DNA of 35,871 bases from an uncultured Lachnospiraceae bacterium (GCA_947628955.1 CANRBX010000027.1:1-35871), one strand, 5' to 3'. Shown: positions 24,572 to 31,994, numbered from the stretch's first letter. Notes: generated by a model not told the origin, from the sequence alone. A program made the numbers and translations.

Positions 24572-25869
24572 AGTCTCCCCGCCTCTTCTCCCATTGCAAG
24601 CAGGGAATTTACGATCTCTTCAAAGGTGAAACCTGCGGCTTTCAGCATATTCGGGTAGCGGCTGTGCGAAGTAAAACCCGGGATCGTATTCACCTCATTA
24701 AAAAAGATCTCGCCTCCGGGAGTCAGAAACATGTCCACTCTCGCAAAATGCCTGCAGCCAAGCGTCCTGTAAATGGTAAGCGCCGTGCGCCTGACCTCCT
24801 CTGCCTTTTCAGGTGTAATGCGCGCAGGCACATGGATTTTCGAGGTCTTCAGGGTATACTTTTCCGTGTAATCAAAAAATCCCTCGGAAAGCTCGATCTC
24901 ATCCACCTCCCCCGTGACCGGACGCTCTGTTCCAAGCACCGCGCAGCCAACCTCAGATCCATCGATCATTTCCTCCAGGATAACCCGGGAGTCATACATA
25001 AATGCGGCCGCAAGTGCGCAGGGCAGCTCCGCCTCCCCCGATACCTTTGTGATCCCGAGAGAAGAACCGGATCGGACCGGCTTTACAAACAGAGGATAGC
25101 CGAGCTCTGCCGCCGCCCTTTTTATTTCCGCAGGCAGGAGTTCACTGCCGGATATTTTCTGCGCCCCTCCCGCAGGCGCAAAACCACCGGCTATTTTTCT
25201 CCTGCCTCCCGCGGCCGCCGTTGAATCATCCCCCGCGGCCGCAAAACTCTCGGATATTTTCACCTCGCCTCCCGCGGCTGCTGCGGAGCCATCCTCCGTA
25301 ACTGCAAAACCCTCGGATATTTTCAGTGCGCCTCCCGCGGCTGCCGCGGAGCCATCCCCCGTAACCGCCGTAAAATCATCCTTCCGGATGACAACAGATT
25401 TCGGCACTTTGATTCCGCTCATTGCCGCAATGCGGTGTGCCAGCTCCTTGTCCATACACACGGCTGAGGACAAAAAGCCGCATCCGATCACCGGCACGCC
25501 CATCAGCTCCAGCGTCCCCTGAAGCGTGCCGTCCTCCCCGTTTTTTCCGTGCAGGACCGGCAGTGCAGCGTCCAGGGATATCGTTCGCATCTCCCCCTGT
25601 TCCAGATAGCACAGTCCATGCACCCTTTTGTCAAAGGAAGCGAACACCGGCACACACTCTGCCTCCTGCTCCCATCTGTCGTCCTCTATGCTCCCGGCAT
25701 CCCCGCGGTACCAGAACCACGTCCCTGAAGAGCGGTTCATTCCGATCAAAATCAGATGATATCTGTTCCGGTCCGCGCTTCGGATCACCGCGCCGGCAGA
25801 CTGAAGGGAAACCCGATACTCCGCGGAGCACCCTCCAAAAAATACCGCGATTGTCTTTCTCTCATCCAT
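24568..25869 (-). CDS. vanG: VanG-like D-alanine:D-serine ligase with a repeat insert
   Basis: The enzyme is a member of the Ddl/Van ATP-grasp ligases. The start is the ATG ending at 25869 (GGGAGGAAGAAC before it); the longer open frame upstream is a shadow of the carboxypeptidase repeats. Motifs: VFFGGCSAEYRVSLQSA (N-terminal D-Ala site), ALPVLHGKNGEDGTLQG, LGYPLFVKPVRSGSSLGITK (ATP-grasp), FDYTEKYTLKTSKI (omega loop) and NEVNTIPGF (metal site, about 391). EKYTLKTS resembles VanG/VanC-type D-Ser ligases more than Ddl or D-Lac ligases. Length is 433 residues versus about 350, because residues 166-243 are a 21-residue tandem repeat. It overlaps the carboxypeptidase by 8 bp and vanT by 4 bp. 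Confidence 0.85.
   Translation of the reverse strand: MDERKTIAVFFGGCSAEYRVSLQSAGAVIRSADRNRYHLILIGMNRSSGTWFWYRGDAGSIEDDRWEQEAECVPVFASFDKRVHGLCYLEQGEMRTISLDAALPVLHGKNGEDGTLQGTLELMGVPVIGCGFLSSAVCMDKELAHRIAAMSGIKVPKSVVIRKDDFTAVTGDGSAAAAGGALKISEGFAVTEDGSAAAAGGEVKISESFAAAGDDSTAAAGGRRKIAGGFAPAGGAQKISGSELLPAEIKRAAAELGYPLFVKPVRSGSSLGITKVSGEAELPCALAAAFMYDSRVILEEMIDGSEVGCAVLGTERPVTGEVDEIELSEGFFDYTEKYTLKTSKIHVPARITPEKAEEVRRTALTIYRTLGCRHFARVDMFLTPGGEIFFNEVNTIPGFTSHSRYPNMLKAAGFTFEEIVNSLLAMGEEAGRL
25149..25375. repeat. 63-bp tandem repeat inside the VanG-like ligase
   Basis: CGGATATTTT-type unit starts fall at 25188, 25251 and 25314 (63-bp period), with a shorter unit from 25149. On the minus strand each encodes 21 residues such as KISEGFAVTEDGSAAAAGGE. 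The array sits between the IKVPKSVVIRKDDF strand and the AAAELGYPLFVKP strand of the ATP-grasp domain. Confidence 0.88.
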
Positions 25870-27307
25870 TCTGTTCTTCCTCCCACCAGTATTCCGTCCT
25901 GTCTTCCGCACCGTCCGCCCCTGCTCCCGTCCCGGCAGTATCTGCGCCGATCGGGTATGTGCCGCCTGCCCCGGCAGTGTCTGTCCCGGCCCCCGTCCCG
26001 GCAGTGTCCGCGCCGGTCGGGTATGTGCCGCCTGCCCCGGCAGTGTCCGCCCCTGCTCCCGTCCCGGCAGTATCCGCGCCGGTCGGGTATGTGCCGCCTG
26101 CCCCGGCAGTGTCTGTCCCGACTCCCGTCCCGGCAGTGTCCGCGCCGGTCGGGTATGATCCATCCACCCCCGCCGTGCCCGCACCGATCTGGCTGTATAC
26201 GTTCACTGCATCCAGAATGTGAAACTGCTCGGTCTCATGGCTTCCCACCGCCCCGGCCGTCACCAGGATATATTCTCTTCCTCCCACCTCCGCCAGGCTT
26301 GCCAGGCACTGCCCTGCTTCCTCGGTGTACCCGGTCTTTCCGCCGAGGATCCTCCCGCCGGTGACCTCCGCGCTGTCCATGTACGAAAACATTGTGCTGA
26401 CAAACGTGAAACCGTCCGGATGCTTTTCAGAAGGCGGGACGCTGTGTCGGCTGCCTGTAAACGCTTCCCGGAAGGTCTGGCTCTGCAGGGCGTACCGCAG
26501 AAGCGCCGCGATATCCTCCGCCGTGGAATAATGATCCGGGTCATGCAGTCCCGTCGCGTTGCAGAAATGCGTATCCGCGAGGCCCAGCTCTTCCGCCTTC
26601 TGATTCATCAGCTCCGCGAAAGCGGCCTCCGACCCGGCAATCCGGCGCGCGAACGTCATGCAGCACTCCGCGCCGGACGGCAGAAGGATCCCGTAGAGCA
26701 AGTCGCGCAGTGCCGCGCTCTCTCCCGGCAGGAACCCCGCCATTGACGCGTCTTCCGCATACAGCTGTTCAAAAATATCCTCGGGAACCGTGACCACCTC
26801 GTCCATATCCGCCGTATTTTCCACCGCCAGAACCGCCGTCATGATCTTTGTAAGCGACGCCGGATAGATCCTCGCCCGCGCGTCGTGCTCCGCAAGAAGA
26901 TCCCCGGAGGCAAAATCAGTCAAAACCGCACAGCGGCTGTACAGATGCGACAGGTCCACCTCAATGTCCGCGGCTCCCTCACCGGGGTTCTCACGCTCAG
27001 AGTCCCGCTCTGTTATTCCGGTTATCAGCTCCCGGTCCGGCAGAGAGCCGTCCCGGTTTTCTTCACCAGTATCTTCCCAGGCGCTCCTGATCCGGGCCCG
27101 GCCTTCTGAAAAAGTGTCCTCCCCTTCCGCCCTGCCGCCCGGCACAGACAGAACAGCCGGAGGCTGATTCAGCAGAGAATACAGGAACACCCCTCCGCCC
27201 AGGGCAAGAAGCACAACAGATGCTGTCAGAAGAAAAACGCCTCTCTTATGCCTCTTCTTTCTTCTCCTGTGTCTGATCTCTCTTTCATACTCCCTGTTTC
27301 TGATCAT
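25862..27307 (-). CDS. Penicillin-binding-type D-Ala-D-Ala carboxypeptidase (S11), VanY-like role
   Basis: The enzyme trims the terminal D-Ala, so in a van operon it would remove normal D-Ala-D-Ala ends, as VanY of VanD-type clusters does. With the start at 27307 (GGTGAAG nearby; starts at 27319 and 27337 are possible) it has 481 residues. It has a basic tail, one anchor (about 24-47), a linker, and the S11 domain with catalytic SLTK (151-154) and KTG (324-326). The usual SxN triad reads SGA (211-213), lacking the Asn. The C-terminus is a Gly/Ala/Thr/Asp repeat of 22-residue units ending EYWWEEEQNG. It overlaps the ligase start by 8 bp. Confidence 0.85.
   Translation of the reverse strand: MIRNREYEREIRHRRRKKRHKRGVFLLTASVVLLALGGGVFLYSLLNQPPAVLSVPGGRAEGEDTFSEGRARIRSAWEDTGEENRDGSLPDRELITGITERDSERENPGEGAADIEVDLSHLYSRCAVLTDFASGDLLAEHDARARIYPASLTKIMTAVLAVENTADMDEVVTVPEDIFEQLYAEDASMAGFLPGESAALRDLLYGILLPSGAECCMTFARRIAGSEAAFAELMNQKAEELGLADTHFCNATGLHDPDHYSTAEDIAALLRYALQSQTFREAFTGSRHSVPPSEKHPDGFTFVSTMFSYMDSAEVTGGRILGGKTGYTEEAGQCLASLAEVGGREYILVTAGAVGSHETEQFHILDAVNVYSQIGAGTAGVDGSYPTGADTAGTGVGTDTAGAGGTYPTGADTAGTGAGADTAGAGGTYPTGADTAGTGAGTDTAGAGGTYPIGADTAGTGAGADGAEDRTEYWWEEEQNG
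25918..26160. repeat. 66-bp tandem repeat, about 3.5 copies, in the DD-carboxypeptidase
   Basis: TCGGGTATG anchors fall at 25951, 26017, 26083 and 26149. On the minus strand each unit encodes 22 residues (GADTAGTGAGTDTAGAGGTY plus PT). It forms a flexible extracytoplasmic tail and keeps the frame. Confidence 0.92.
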
Positions 27308-27523
27308 AATCTTCACCATCCTTATTTTAATCCGCACATCTTCATCCCTGTACCGTCCGCCCCTGCAGCTTCGCTTCCATAATTGTCGGGAAGCATTGTT
27401 TCCCGCGCCGGACGCCCCTGCTTTCGGCTGTATCCTTCTTATTTCTCAAGCTGTTAGAATGAAGGGGGTAATGGTATGACTGCTTCCCGCCTGGCTGCCG
27501 GGCGGATTCTGGACTTTCACCCG

Positions 27524-27557
27524 TTAGAAACGTGCGCTGCCGGGTGCACAACAGAAA
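27524..27557. repeat. Dispersed 34-bp hairpin element, copy 2
   Basis: It matches 1683-1716 at 30 of 34 positions, starting TTAGAAACGTGCGC. It lies in the 27308-27658 gap between the carboxypeptidase start and vanS, directly beside the terminator hairpin. Apart from that hairpin and the direct repeats near 27640, no gene is evident in this gap. Confidence 0.55.
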
Positions 27558-27563
27558 AATTCA

Positions 27564-27598
27564 GCTCCTGTTCAGCAATTATTCTACTGAACAGGAGC
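27564..27598 (-). terminator. Strong hairpin between vanS and the carboxypeptidase-ligase-vanT genes
   Basis: There is a perfect 12-bp stem, GCTCCTGTTCAG (27564-27575) / CTGAACAGGAGC (27587-27598). On the minus strand it is followed by TGAATTTTTCTG, so it can act as an intrinsic terminator for vanRS. It also lies just downstream of a candidate promoter (27610-27615), so it could be in the leader of the resistance genes. Confidence 0.75.
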
Positions 27599-27609
27599 CG
27601 CCTGTACTT

Positions 27610-27652
27610 TAATATTCTGTTGTTTAAATCCTAAGGAAACGTTAAGGAACCA
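27610..27652 (-). promoter_or_regulatory. Candidate VanR site and promoter of the resistance genes
   Basis: Direct repeats CTAAGGAAACG (27631) and TTAAGGAACCA (27642) have the 11-bp period expected for an OmpR-family dimer. A TATTAA -10 (27610-27615, minus strand) lies 15 bp away. A similar repeat pair with the same spacing precedes vanR. The repeats here read on the plus strand, opposite to the genes, which weakens the call. Confidence 0.4.
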
Positions 27653-27658
27653 TAGAGA

Positions 27659-28852
27659 TCAGGCTAAGGCCGTGCAAAGCGCATCCGCACGCTCCGCTTC
27701 CCCGGCCGGCAGCGATACGCAGAAGGTCGTCTTCTCCTGTTCGCTTGAGGCCGTTATCGTTCCCCCGTGCAGCGCAACAATCTCTTTTGCAATGGCAAGT
27801 CCCAGCCCTGCGCCGCCCGTATCGCTCGTCCGGGCTTCATCCAGACGGAAGAATTTTTCAAATATGGAATCCAGCTTCCGGGTCGGGATCGTTTTTCCGC
27901 TGTTGCGAAAGAAAATCCGGACTTCCTTCTCTGCGCGCTCCGTCCAGACATTGATCGCCGTATCCCGGTAACTGTACGCGATCGCATTTTTCAGGATGTT
28001 GCTGAACACCCGCGCCAGCCGGACCGGGTCGCCGTGAATGGTCACGCCCTCCTCTGTCTGCAGGTTTATCGTGTTCCCATGAGCACTTAATAGCGGATAA
28101 AATTCGTCCGTCATCTGCACCAGCATATACGACAGATCGATGGTCTCCTCTTCCAGCTCGATCTGCTGCAGGTTGTATCTTGTAATATCGAAAAATTCAT
28201 TGATCAGCTTTTCCAGGCGCTGCGCCTTATCCAGGGCAATATTTACATACTTCATTTTCTGCTCCGAGGGCATGTCCGGCACCTCCGACAGCAGGTTCAG
28301 ATAGCCGAGCACCGATGTAAGCGGCGTTCTCAGGTCATGCGCCAGGTAGGTGATCAGGTCATTTTTTCGCGCCGCTTCCTCCTTCAGTATCTGTTCATGG
28401 CGCTGCATCGTGGATTTGATCTCCGCCATCTGCGCGGAAACCTCCGCATACTCCTTTTTGAACGGATCCTGCTTTTCTCCCTCCGGCCTGTCCTGACGCA
28501 TGTAATCCTGTATTTCCATGCTGATTTCATGGCTTATCTCCATAGCCGCCTTTCTGCGCTCCGCCTTCGCATAAAAATGAAAGGCCGCAAACACAAGAAC
28601 CGCCAGGATCACGACGGCCGCGCCCAAAGACACAAGAAGCAGGCTTTTGATGCGGGGCCAGAAAAGCCCCCGTACCAATACCTCTTTCCCTTCATAAATA
28701 TCATAGTACTCATACATGCAGCTCTCTGTAAACCAGTCGACAAAAACTCCGTTGAGCACATGATCCACAAAATAATAGACCGCGTCGCAAAACAGAATGC
28801 CGCATACACACGCCAGGATAAGCTTTCTTACTGCCCCTCTCTCAGATTTCAA
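27659..28852 (-). CDS. vanS: VanS-type sensor histidine kinase
   Basis: The 397-residue kinase resembles VanS of VanG-type clusters. It has two membrane segments (about 8-28 and 72-95) around a short extracellular loop of about 45 residues (DHVLNGVFVDWFTESCMYEY). A signalling helix follows, then phospho-acceptor His172 (YLAHDLRTPLTSVLGYL), N box (NILKNAIAYSY) and G2 (GGAGLGLAIAKEIV). The first codon is TTG, inside the 11-bp overlap with vanR; no better ATG exists nearby. It should phosphorylate VanR in response to vancomycin or a wall signal. A strong terminator follows 60 bp later. Confidence 0.88.
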   Translation of the reverse strand: MKSERGAVRKLILACVCGILFCDAVYYFVDHVLNGVFVDWFTESCMYEYYDIYEGKEVLVRGLFWPRIKSLLLVSLGAAVVILAVLVFAAFHFYAKAERRKAAMEISHEISMEIQDYMRQDRPEGEKQDPFKKEYAEVSAQMAEIKSTMQRHEQILKEEAARKNDLITYLAHDLRTPLTSVLGYLNLLSEVPDMPSEQKMKYVNIALDKAQRLEKLINEFFDITRYNLQQIELEEETIDLSYMLVQMTDEFYPLLSAHGNTINLQTEEGVTIHGDPVRLARVFSNILKNAIAYSYRDTAINVWTERAEKEVRIFFRNSGKTIPTRKLDSIFEKFFRLDEARTSDTGGAGLGLAIAKEIVALHGGTITASSEQEKTTFCVSLPAGEAERADALCTALA

Positions 28853-29540
28853 TTTTATATCCGCACCCCCAGACTGTCTTTATGTATTTCGGCTCTTCAA
28901 AAGAGTCCCCCATCTTCTCTCTCAGATGCCGGATATGGACGGTGATCGTATTGCTGTTTTTGCTGAAATACTCGTTCCCCCATATCTGATGAAACAGTTC
29001 TTCCGAGCTGACCACTTTTCCTTTCTGTTCGCATAAAATGCGGAGAATGGAAAATTCGGTAGGGGTAAGCGGCAGCGGCTTCTCGTTCAGAATACATTCA
29101 TGAGTCTCGATATTCATGACAAGCCCGGCGTGTTCCAGAATCTTCTCCTGCTTCTCTTCTTCCGGCGTGTTATATCTCTTATAACGCCGCAGCTGCGCCT
29201 TCACCCGCGCCACCAGCTCCAGAGGCAGAAACGGCTTCGTAATATAATCGTCCGCTCCCAGCATCAGCCCGGTGATCTTGTCCGTCTCTTCTCCCCTGGC
29301 CGTGAGCATAATGACCGGATACCGGTACTTTTCCCTGATCCTCCGGCAGATCTGCAGTCCGTCCGTTCCCGGAAGCATAATGTCCAGGATTGCCAGATCA
29401 AGCGTCTCCCGCTGGATACAGGCCAGAGCCTCTTCTGCCGTATAAAACTTAAAAACAGTGAAATTCTCGTTCTCAAGGTAAAGCGCGACCAGATCCGCGA
29501 TCTCCTTTTCATCGTCCACGATCAGTATTTTGTCTGACAT
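28842..29540 (-). CDS. vanR: VanR-type response regulator
   Basis: The 232-residue OmpR-family regulator starts MSDKILIVDDEKEIADLVAL, very like VanR of VanG-type operons. Phospho-acceptor Asp53 (LAILDIMLP), Thr80, Lys102 (YITKPF), and the winged helix (LTPTEFSILRILCEQKGKVV; NTITVHIRHLREKMGD; VWGCGYKIEI) are all present. The start is the ATG ending at 29540; a GTG three codons earlier is possible. It overlaps vanS by 11 bp. Paired 11-bp repeats upstream (29644-29665) suggest autoregulation. Confidence 0.9.
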   Translation of the reverse strand: MSDKILIVDDEKEIADLVALYLENENFTVFKFYTAEEALACIQRETLDLAILDIMLPGTDGLQICRRIREKYRYPVIMLTARGEETDKITGLMLGADDYITKPFLPLELVARVKAQLRRYKRYNTPEEEKQEKILEHAGLVMNIETHECILNEKPLPLTPTEFSILRILCEQKGKVVSSEELFHQIWGNEYFSKNSNTITVHIRHLREKMGDSFEEPKYIKTVWGCGYKIEI

Positions 29541-29623
29541 ACCGCACACCCCGCTGATGTTAAGTCATCCGTCCGCACCCGCCGCAGACAGATGCCCTTA
29601 TTTTATCAAATCCACAGGAAGTT

Positions 29624-29665
29624 TTTATAGATATTTGAATGAGAATTTGTTAAGATTTCCTTAAG
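29624..29665 (-). promoter_or_regulatory. vanR promoter with 11-bp direct repeats
   Basis: On the minus strand CTTAAGGAAAT and CTTAACAAATT are consecutive 11-bp repeats (29655-29665 and 29644-29654). A TATAAA -10 at 29624-29629 lies 14 bp further on, a layout typical of OmpR-family activated promoters. The repeats resemble the published VanR 12-bp consensus (TCGTANGAAAT-like) as I recall it. Confidence 0.5.
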
Positions 29666-29830
29666 ACCAGAGGGAAGCTGCAAAGGATTGCCGGAAGTCA
29701 TCACGTTTTTGCATATCCGGGAGTTGTGGAGCTTATAGACCTGCAGCCGGATAAGAAAGACCACTCAAAAGCAAAAAACTATCAAGTTAAACAAGTACGA
29801 AAATTCATAACAAAATATTTGGAGGTATGA
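29654..29830 (+). pseudogene. hicA: HicA-type toxin, 5'-truncated
   Basis: The frame is open for 58 codons but has no start codon; a TAA at 29651 closes it upstream. It reads DFLKTRGKLQRIAGSHHVFA and ends with KAKNYQVKQVRKFITKYLEV. The GSHH active-site His motif and the KAKxYQVKQ C-terminus mark HicA mRNA interferases. The N-terminal about 15-25 residues are missing. The stop is 3 bp before the hicB ATG, which keeps the usual hicA-hicB order. Loss of the start implies the toxin is dead while the antitoxin stays. Confidence 0.75.
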
Positions 29831-29833
29831 GAC

Positions 29834-30043
29834 ATGGCAAAGTATGAAATTGTAATCTGGTGGAGTAAGGAAGATAACTGCTATCTGGCAGAGGTTCCAG
29901 AACTTCCCGGATGCATGGCGGATGGTGAAACACTGGCGGAAGTAACAAAAGAAATCGAGGAATCTATAAAAGTATGGATTGAAGTTAATAAAGAAAGGGG
30001 CGTTGCCATACCAGAACCAAAAGGGCGCCTGATGTATGCATAA
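29834..30043 (+). CDS. hicB: HicB-family antitoxin
   Basis: The 69-residue protein begins MAKYEIVIWWSKEDNCYLAE and continues VPELPGCMADGETLAEVTKE, the HicB partial RNase H-like fold. It lacks the C-terminal DNA-binding extension of long HicB proteins. GGAGG lies 8 bp before the ATG, inside the hicA 3' end. HicB normally binds and silences HicA and represses the operon. With hicA truncated it is an orphan, perhaps protecting against other HicA copies. Confidence 0.9.
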   Translation: MAKYEIVIWWSKEDNCYLAEVPELPGCMADGETLAEVTKEIEESIKVWIEVNKERGVAIPEPKGRLMYA

Positions 30044-30080
30044 GACAGCACGGCGCCCGAAGTGTTTTATAATTCTATGA

Positions 30081-30308
30081 TCATATGGGCAGTTGCCTTA
30101 ATAAAGACAGGATTGCCGAATTGAAGAATGTGCAGGAAGAGCTGCACCGCCAGACAACGCGGAATACGATCATCTCGTCTATCCCCACATCTTCAATCCG
30201 GCATTCCATATAGTCCTTTACATAAGGCTGCAGATGATAAAAATAGATGCATTGGTGCAGATGCTCCGTCAGTACAGGGGATAATCTCTTATAGTTGTAT
30301 TTCCTCAT
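30081..30308 (-). CDS. Unrecognised 75-residue protein
   Basis: It starts MRKYNYKRLSPVLTEHLHQC behind GGAGGACACTC. The first about 45 residues look like conserved protein (IYFYHLQPYVKDYMECRIED). The last about 30 (VVWRCSSSCTFFNSAIL...) are different in character and may be read-through past a break. Its ATG overlaps the stop of the frame upstream (ATGA), suggesting a small operon of three genes. I cannot name a family. Confidence 0.45.
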   Translation of the reverse strand: MRKYNYKRLSPVLTEHLHQCIYFYHLQPYVKDYMECRIEDVGIDEMIVFRVVWRCSSSCTFFNSAILSLLRQLPI

Positions 30309-30499
30309 GAGTGTCCTCCGCTTGACCCGGACATAAGGTTTTCCTCCGCCGTGCTGTTACAGACCATCACCTGATAGGAGAGATCCATGCCGTTTTCCTC
30401 CAGACACGTAAAAACATACATTTCCAGATGTATTCTCTGAATGAAAGGAACCTTCTCCGGTCTGGAGACTTTACACCTTTGAAATATCTGCTGCTTGAT
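30305..30499 (-). pseudogene. Small frame lacking an ATG, middle of a three-gene unit
   Basis: An AAGGAG site points, with 8-bp spacing, to an ATC codon (30497-30499) where a start is expected. The frame then reads KQQIFQRCKVSRPEKVPFIQ and ends NLMSGSSGGHS at 30305, overlapping the next ATG. Coding composition and coupling to both neighbours suggest a real gene that lost its start or uses a rare one. Confidence 0.35.
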
Positions 30500-30501
30500 T
30501 G

Positions 30502-30681
30502 TTATTGCTCCTTTATAAGTGGTGGCTGTTGATAGAGTTTTCTTTCAATTGCTTTTTTCTCGAATGCAATCTGGTTTAAAACATTCATCGCATTATCTTT
30601 TTGCGCTTCAATTTCCAACCGCTCGAGCAAGGTCAGCTGATCGAAAAGATAACCGTTATATTCTTTTTCATTTATCAGCAT
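30502..30681 (-). CDS. Unrecognised 59-residue protein
   Basis: It begins MLINEKEYNGYLFDQLTLLE behind AGGTGAG and continues as an acidic/basic helix (RLEIEAQKDNAMNVLNQIAF, then EKKAIERKLYQ), probably a short coiled coil. Its 3' end contains the ribosome site of the next small frame. Function unknown; such helical small proteins are common in mobile-element cargo, but no element gene adjoins. Confidence 0.5.
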   Translation of the reverse strand: MLINEKEYNGYLFDQLTLLERLEIEAQKDNAMNVLNQIAFEKKAIERKLYQQPPLIKEQ

Positions 30682-30806
30682 ACACTCACCTACTTTCTGA
30701 ATCCTCAACTGCTATGACATATTTATTATAACAAATTGATTCATCAGTGTAAAGCCTTTATTCAATTATCAGTATCCTTAGCAAAAAACCGAAATCAGCG
30801 CAGGAA

Positions 30807-31766
30807 TCAGTCAGATATTTCCTCTCTCAGATCGAACAGGCTCAGCTGACATTCCTTACACGACTTCATTTTTCTTTCCTTAATCACGTCATCCGGGCCT
30901 GCTTCTCCAAACAGCAGCGGCGACGCCGGATCATGTATCTGTGTGTTTCGCATCATAGTCCTGTAACTATGGTTCGCATAACAATACAGGCATCCATTTC
31001 TGCATGTATCATACGCTCCAATATCGATACTGGCAATGCATCCACACTCCCGGCGCTGATTCGGATCCTTGCTGACAGACAGTCTGTATTTTCCCGTTTC
31101 CTCAAATCGATCTTTGTCAATGCAATGAGCATGGGGAATGCCAAATTTCTGAAGGTCTATTTTTTCAGCGCAGGTATCTACATATAATCCGTATTCTCTG
31201 GCTGTCTCCGAAAACCTTTGCATGATCTCCATCTGCTGCTCAGTTGTTTCCTGTTGAATATGGAGCGGCTGCATATTCCGGGCAGTATTTCTGTACAGAT
31301 CAAGAAAGCTTACCGTACATTTCTCCGTATATTCTCCCAGCTTCGCAGCCAAAACCCGAAAATATCTGCAGTGGTATTCCATTGTATAGCGTGCATTAAA
31401 AAAAATGGGATCATAGCGCCAGACAACTCTTTTTCTCCCGATCGCTTTTGACAGCTGACGGAATGCCGGAATAATTATGGAATTTTTGGACGGAATACCC
31501 GGCTCCACATCATGGTCATATGGATTGAGCGTAAACTGAAAATAGAAATTATATTTTTCAAGTTCATTTAACCGGGCAAGCATCGGAACCGGATTCTTTG
31601 TCCAGAATACTATCCCGTCAACAACCTCCGGCGAAAGATCTATCTTCCCAATTTGATGAATATTCATCGGATTTCTTACCAGAACATATCCCTCTCTTAA
31701 ACGATTGAACAGCCAATCTGAATAACAGGCCGGAATATCAGTCCTGCGGCTGGCACTAATTATCAT
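30807..31766 (-). CDS. DUF1848 protein with a CxxxCxxC cluster motif
   Basis: The 319-residue protein begins MIISASRRTDIPACYSDWLF, the typical DUF1848 opening. It carries Cys255, Cys259 and Cys262 in DTCRNGCLYCYANHSY, a radical-SAM-like iron-sulfur motif placed near the C-terminus, plus CGC at 241-243. A further Cys pair lies in the tail (CKECQLSLFD). DUF1848 proteins have no established reaction. The start follows GGGG about 14 bp upstream, which is weak. It stands alone between small accessory modules. Confidence 0.85.
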   Translation of the reverse strand: MIISASRRTDIPACYSDWLFNRLREGYVLVRNPMNIHQIGKIDLSPEVVDGIVFWTKNPVPMLARLNELEKYNFYFQFTLNPYDHDVEPGIPSKNSIIIPAFRQLSKAIGRKRVVWRYDPIFFNARYTMEYHCRYFRVLAAKLGEYTEKCTVSFLDLYRNTARNMQPLHIQQETTEQQMEIMQRFSETAREYGLYVDTCAEKIDLQKFGIPHAHCIDKDRFEETGKYRLSVSKDPNQRRECGCIASIDIGAYDTCRNGCLYCYANHSYRTMMRNTQIHDPASPLLFGEAGPDDVIKERKMKSCKECQLSLFDLREEISD

Positions 31767-31994
31767 TTTTACGCACTTTTCCCCTTTTAGTTTTCTTTTG
31801 ATCCGGGCCTGAATCCGCCATTTGATTCACTTGATCTGACTTGACTCGGTTAAACCACCTGATCCGGCATCACGAGGCTGCAAATCAGATCCCGGAACCG
31901 CAAACGTACGTTCTTCCTATTGTATCAGAGCCCTGCACATATTGCAATACGCTGCTCAAAGGTACTCAAAAAGATAAAAGTAAAAAAGAAAGAA

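Noticed and set aside
25870..26184. N-terminal extension of the ligase frame
   Set aside because: The extra residues are the carboxypeptidase repeats read in another frame. A ribosome site and family homology fix the start at 25869.
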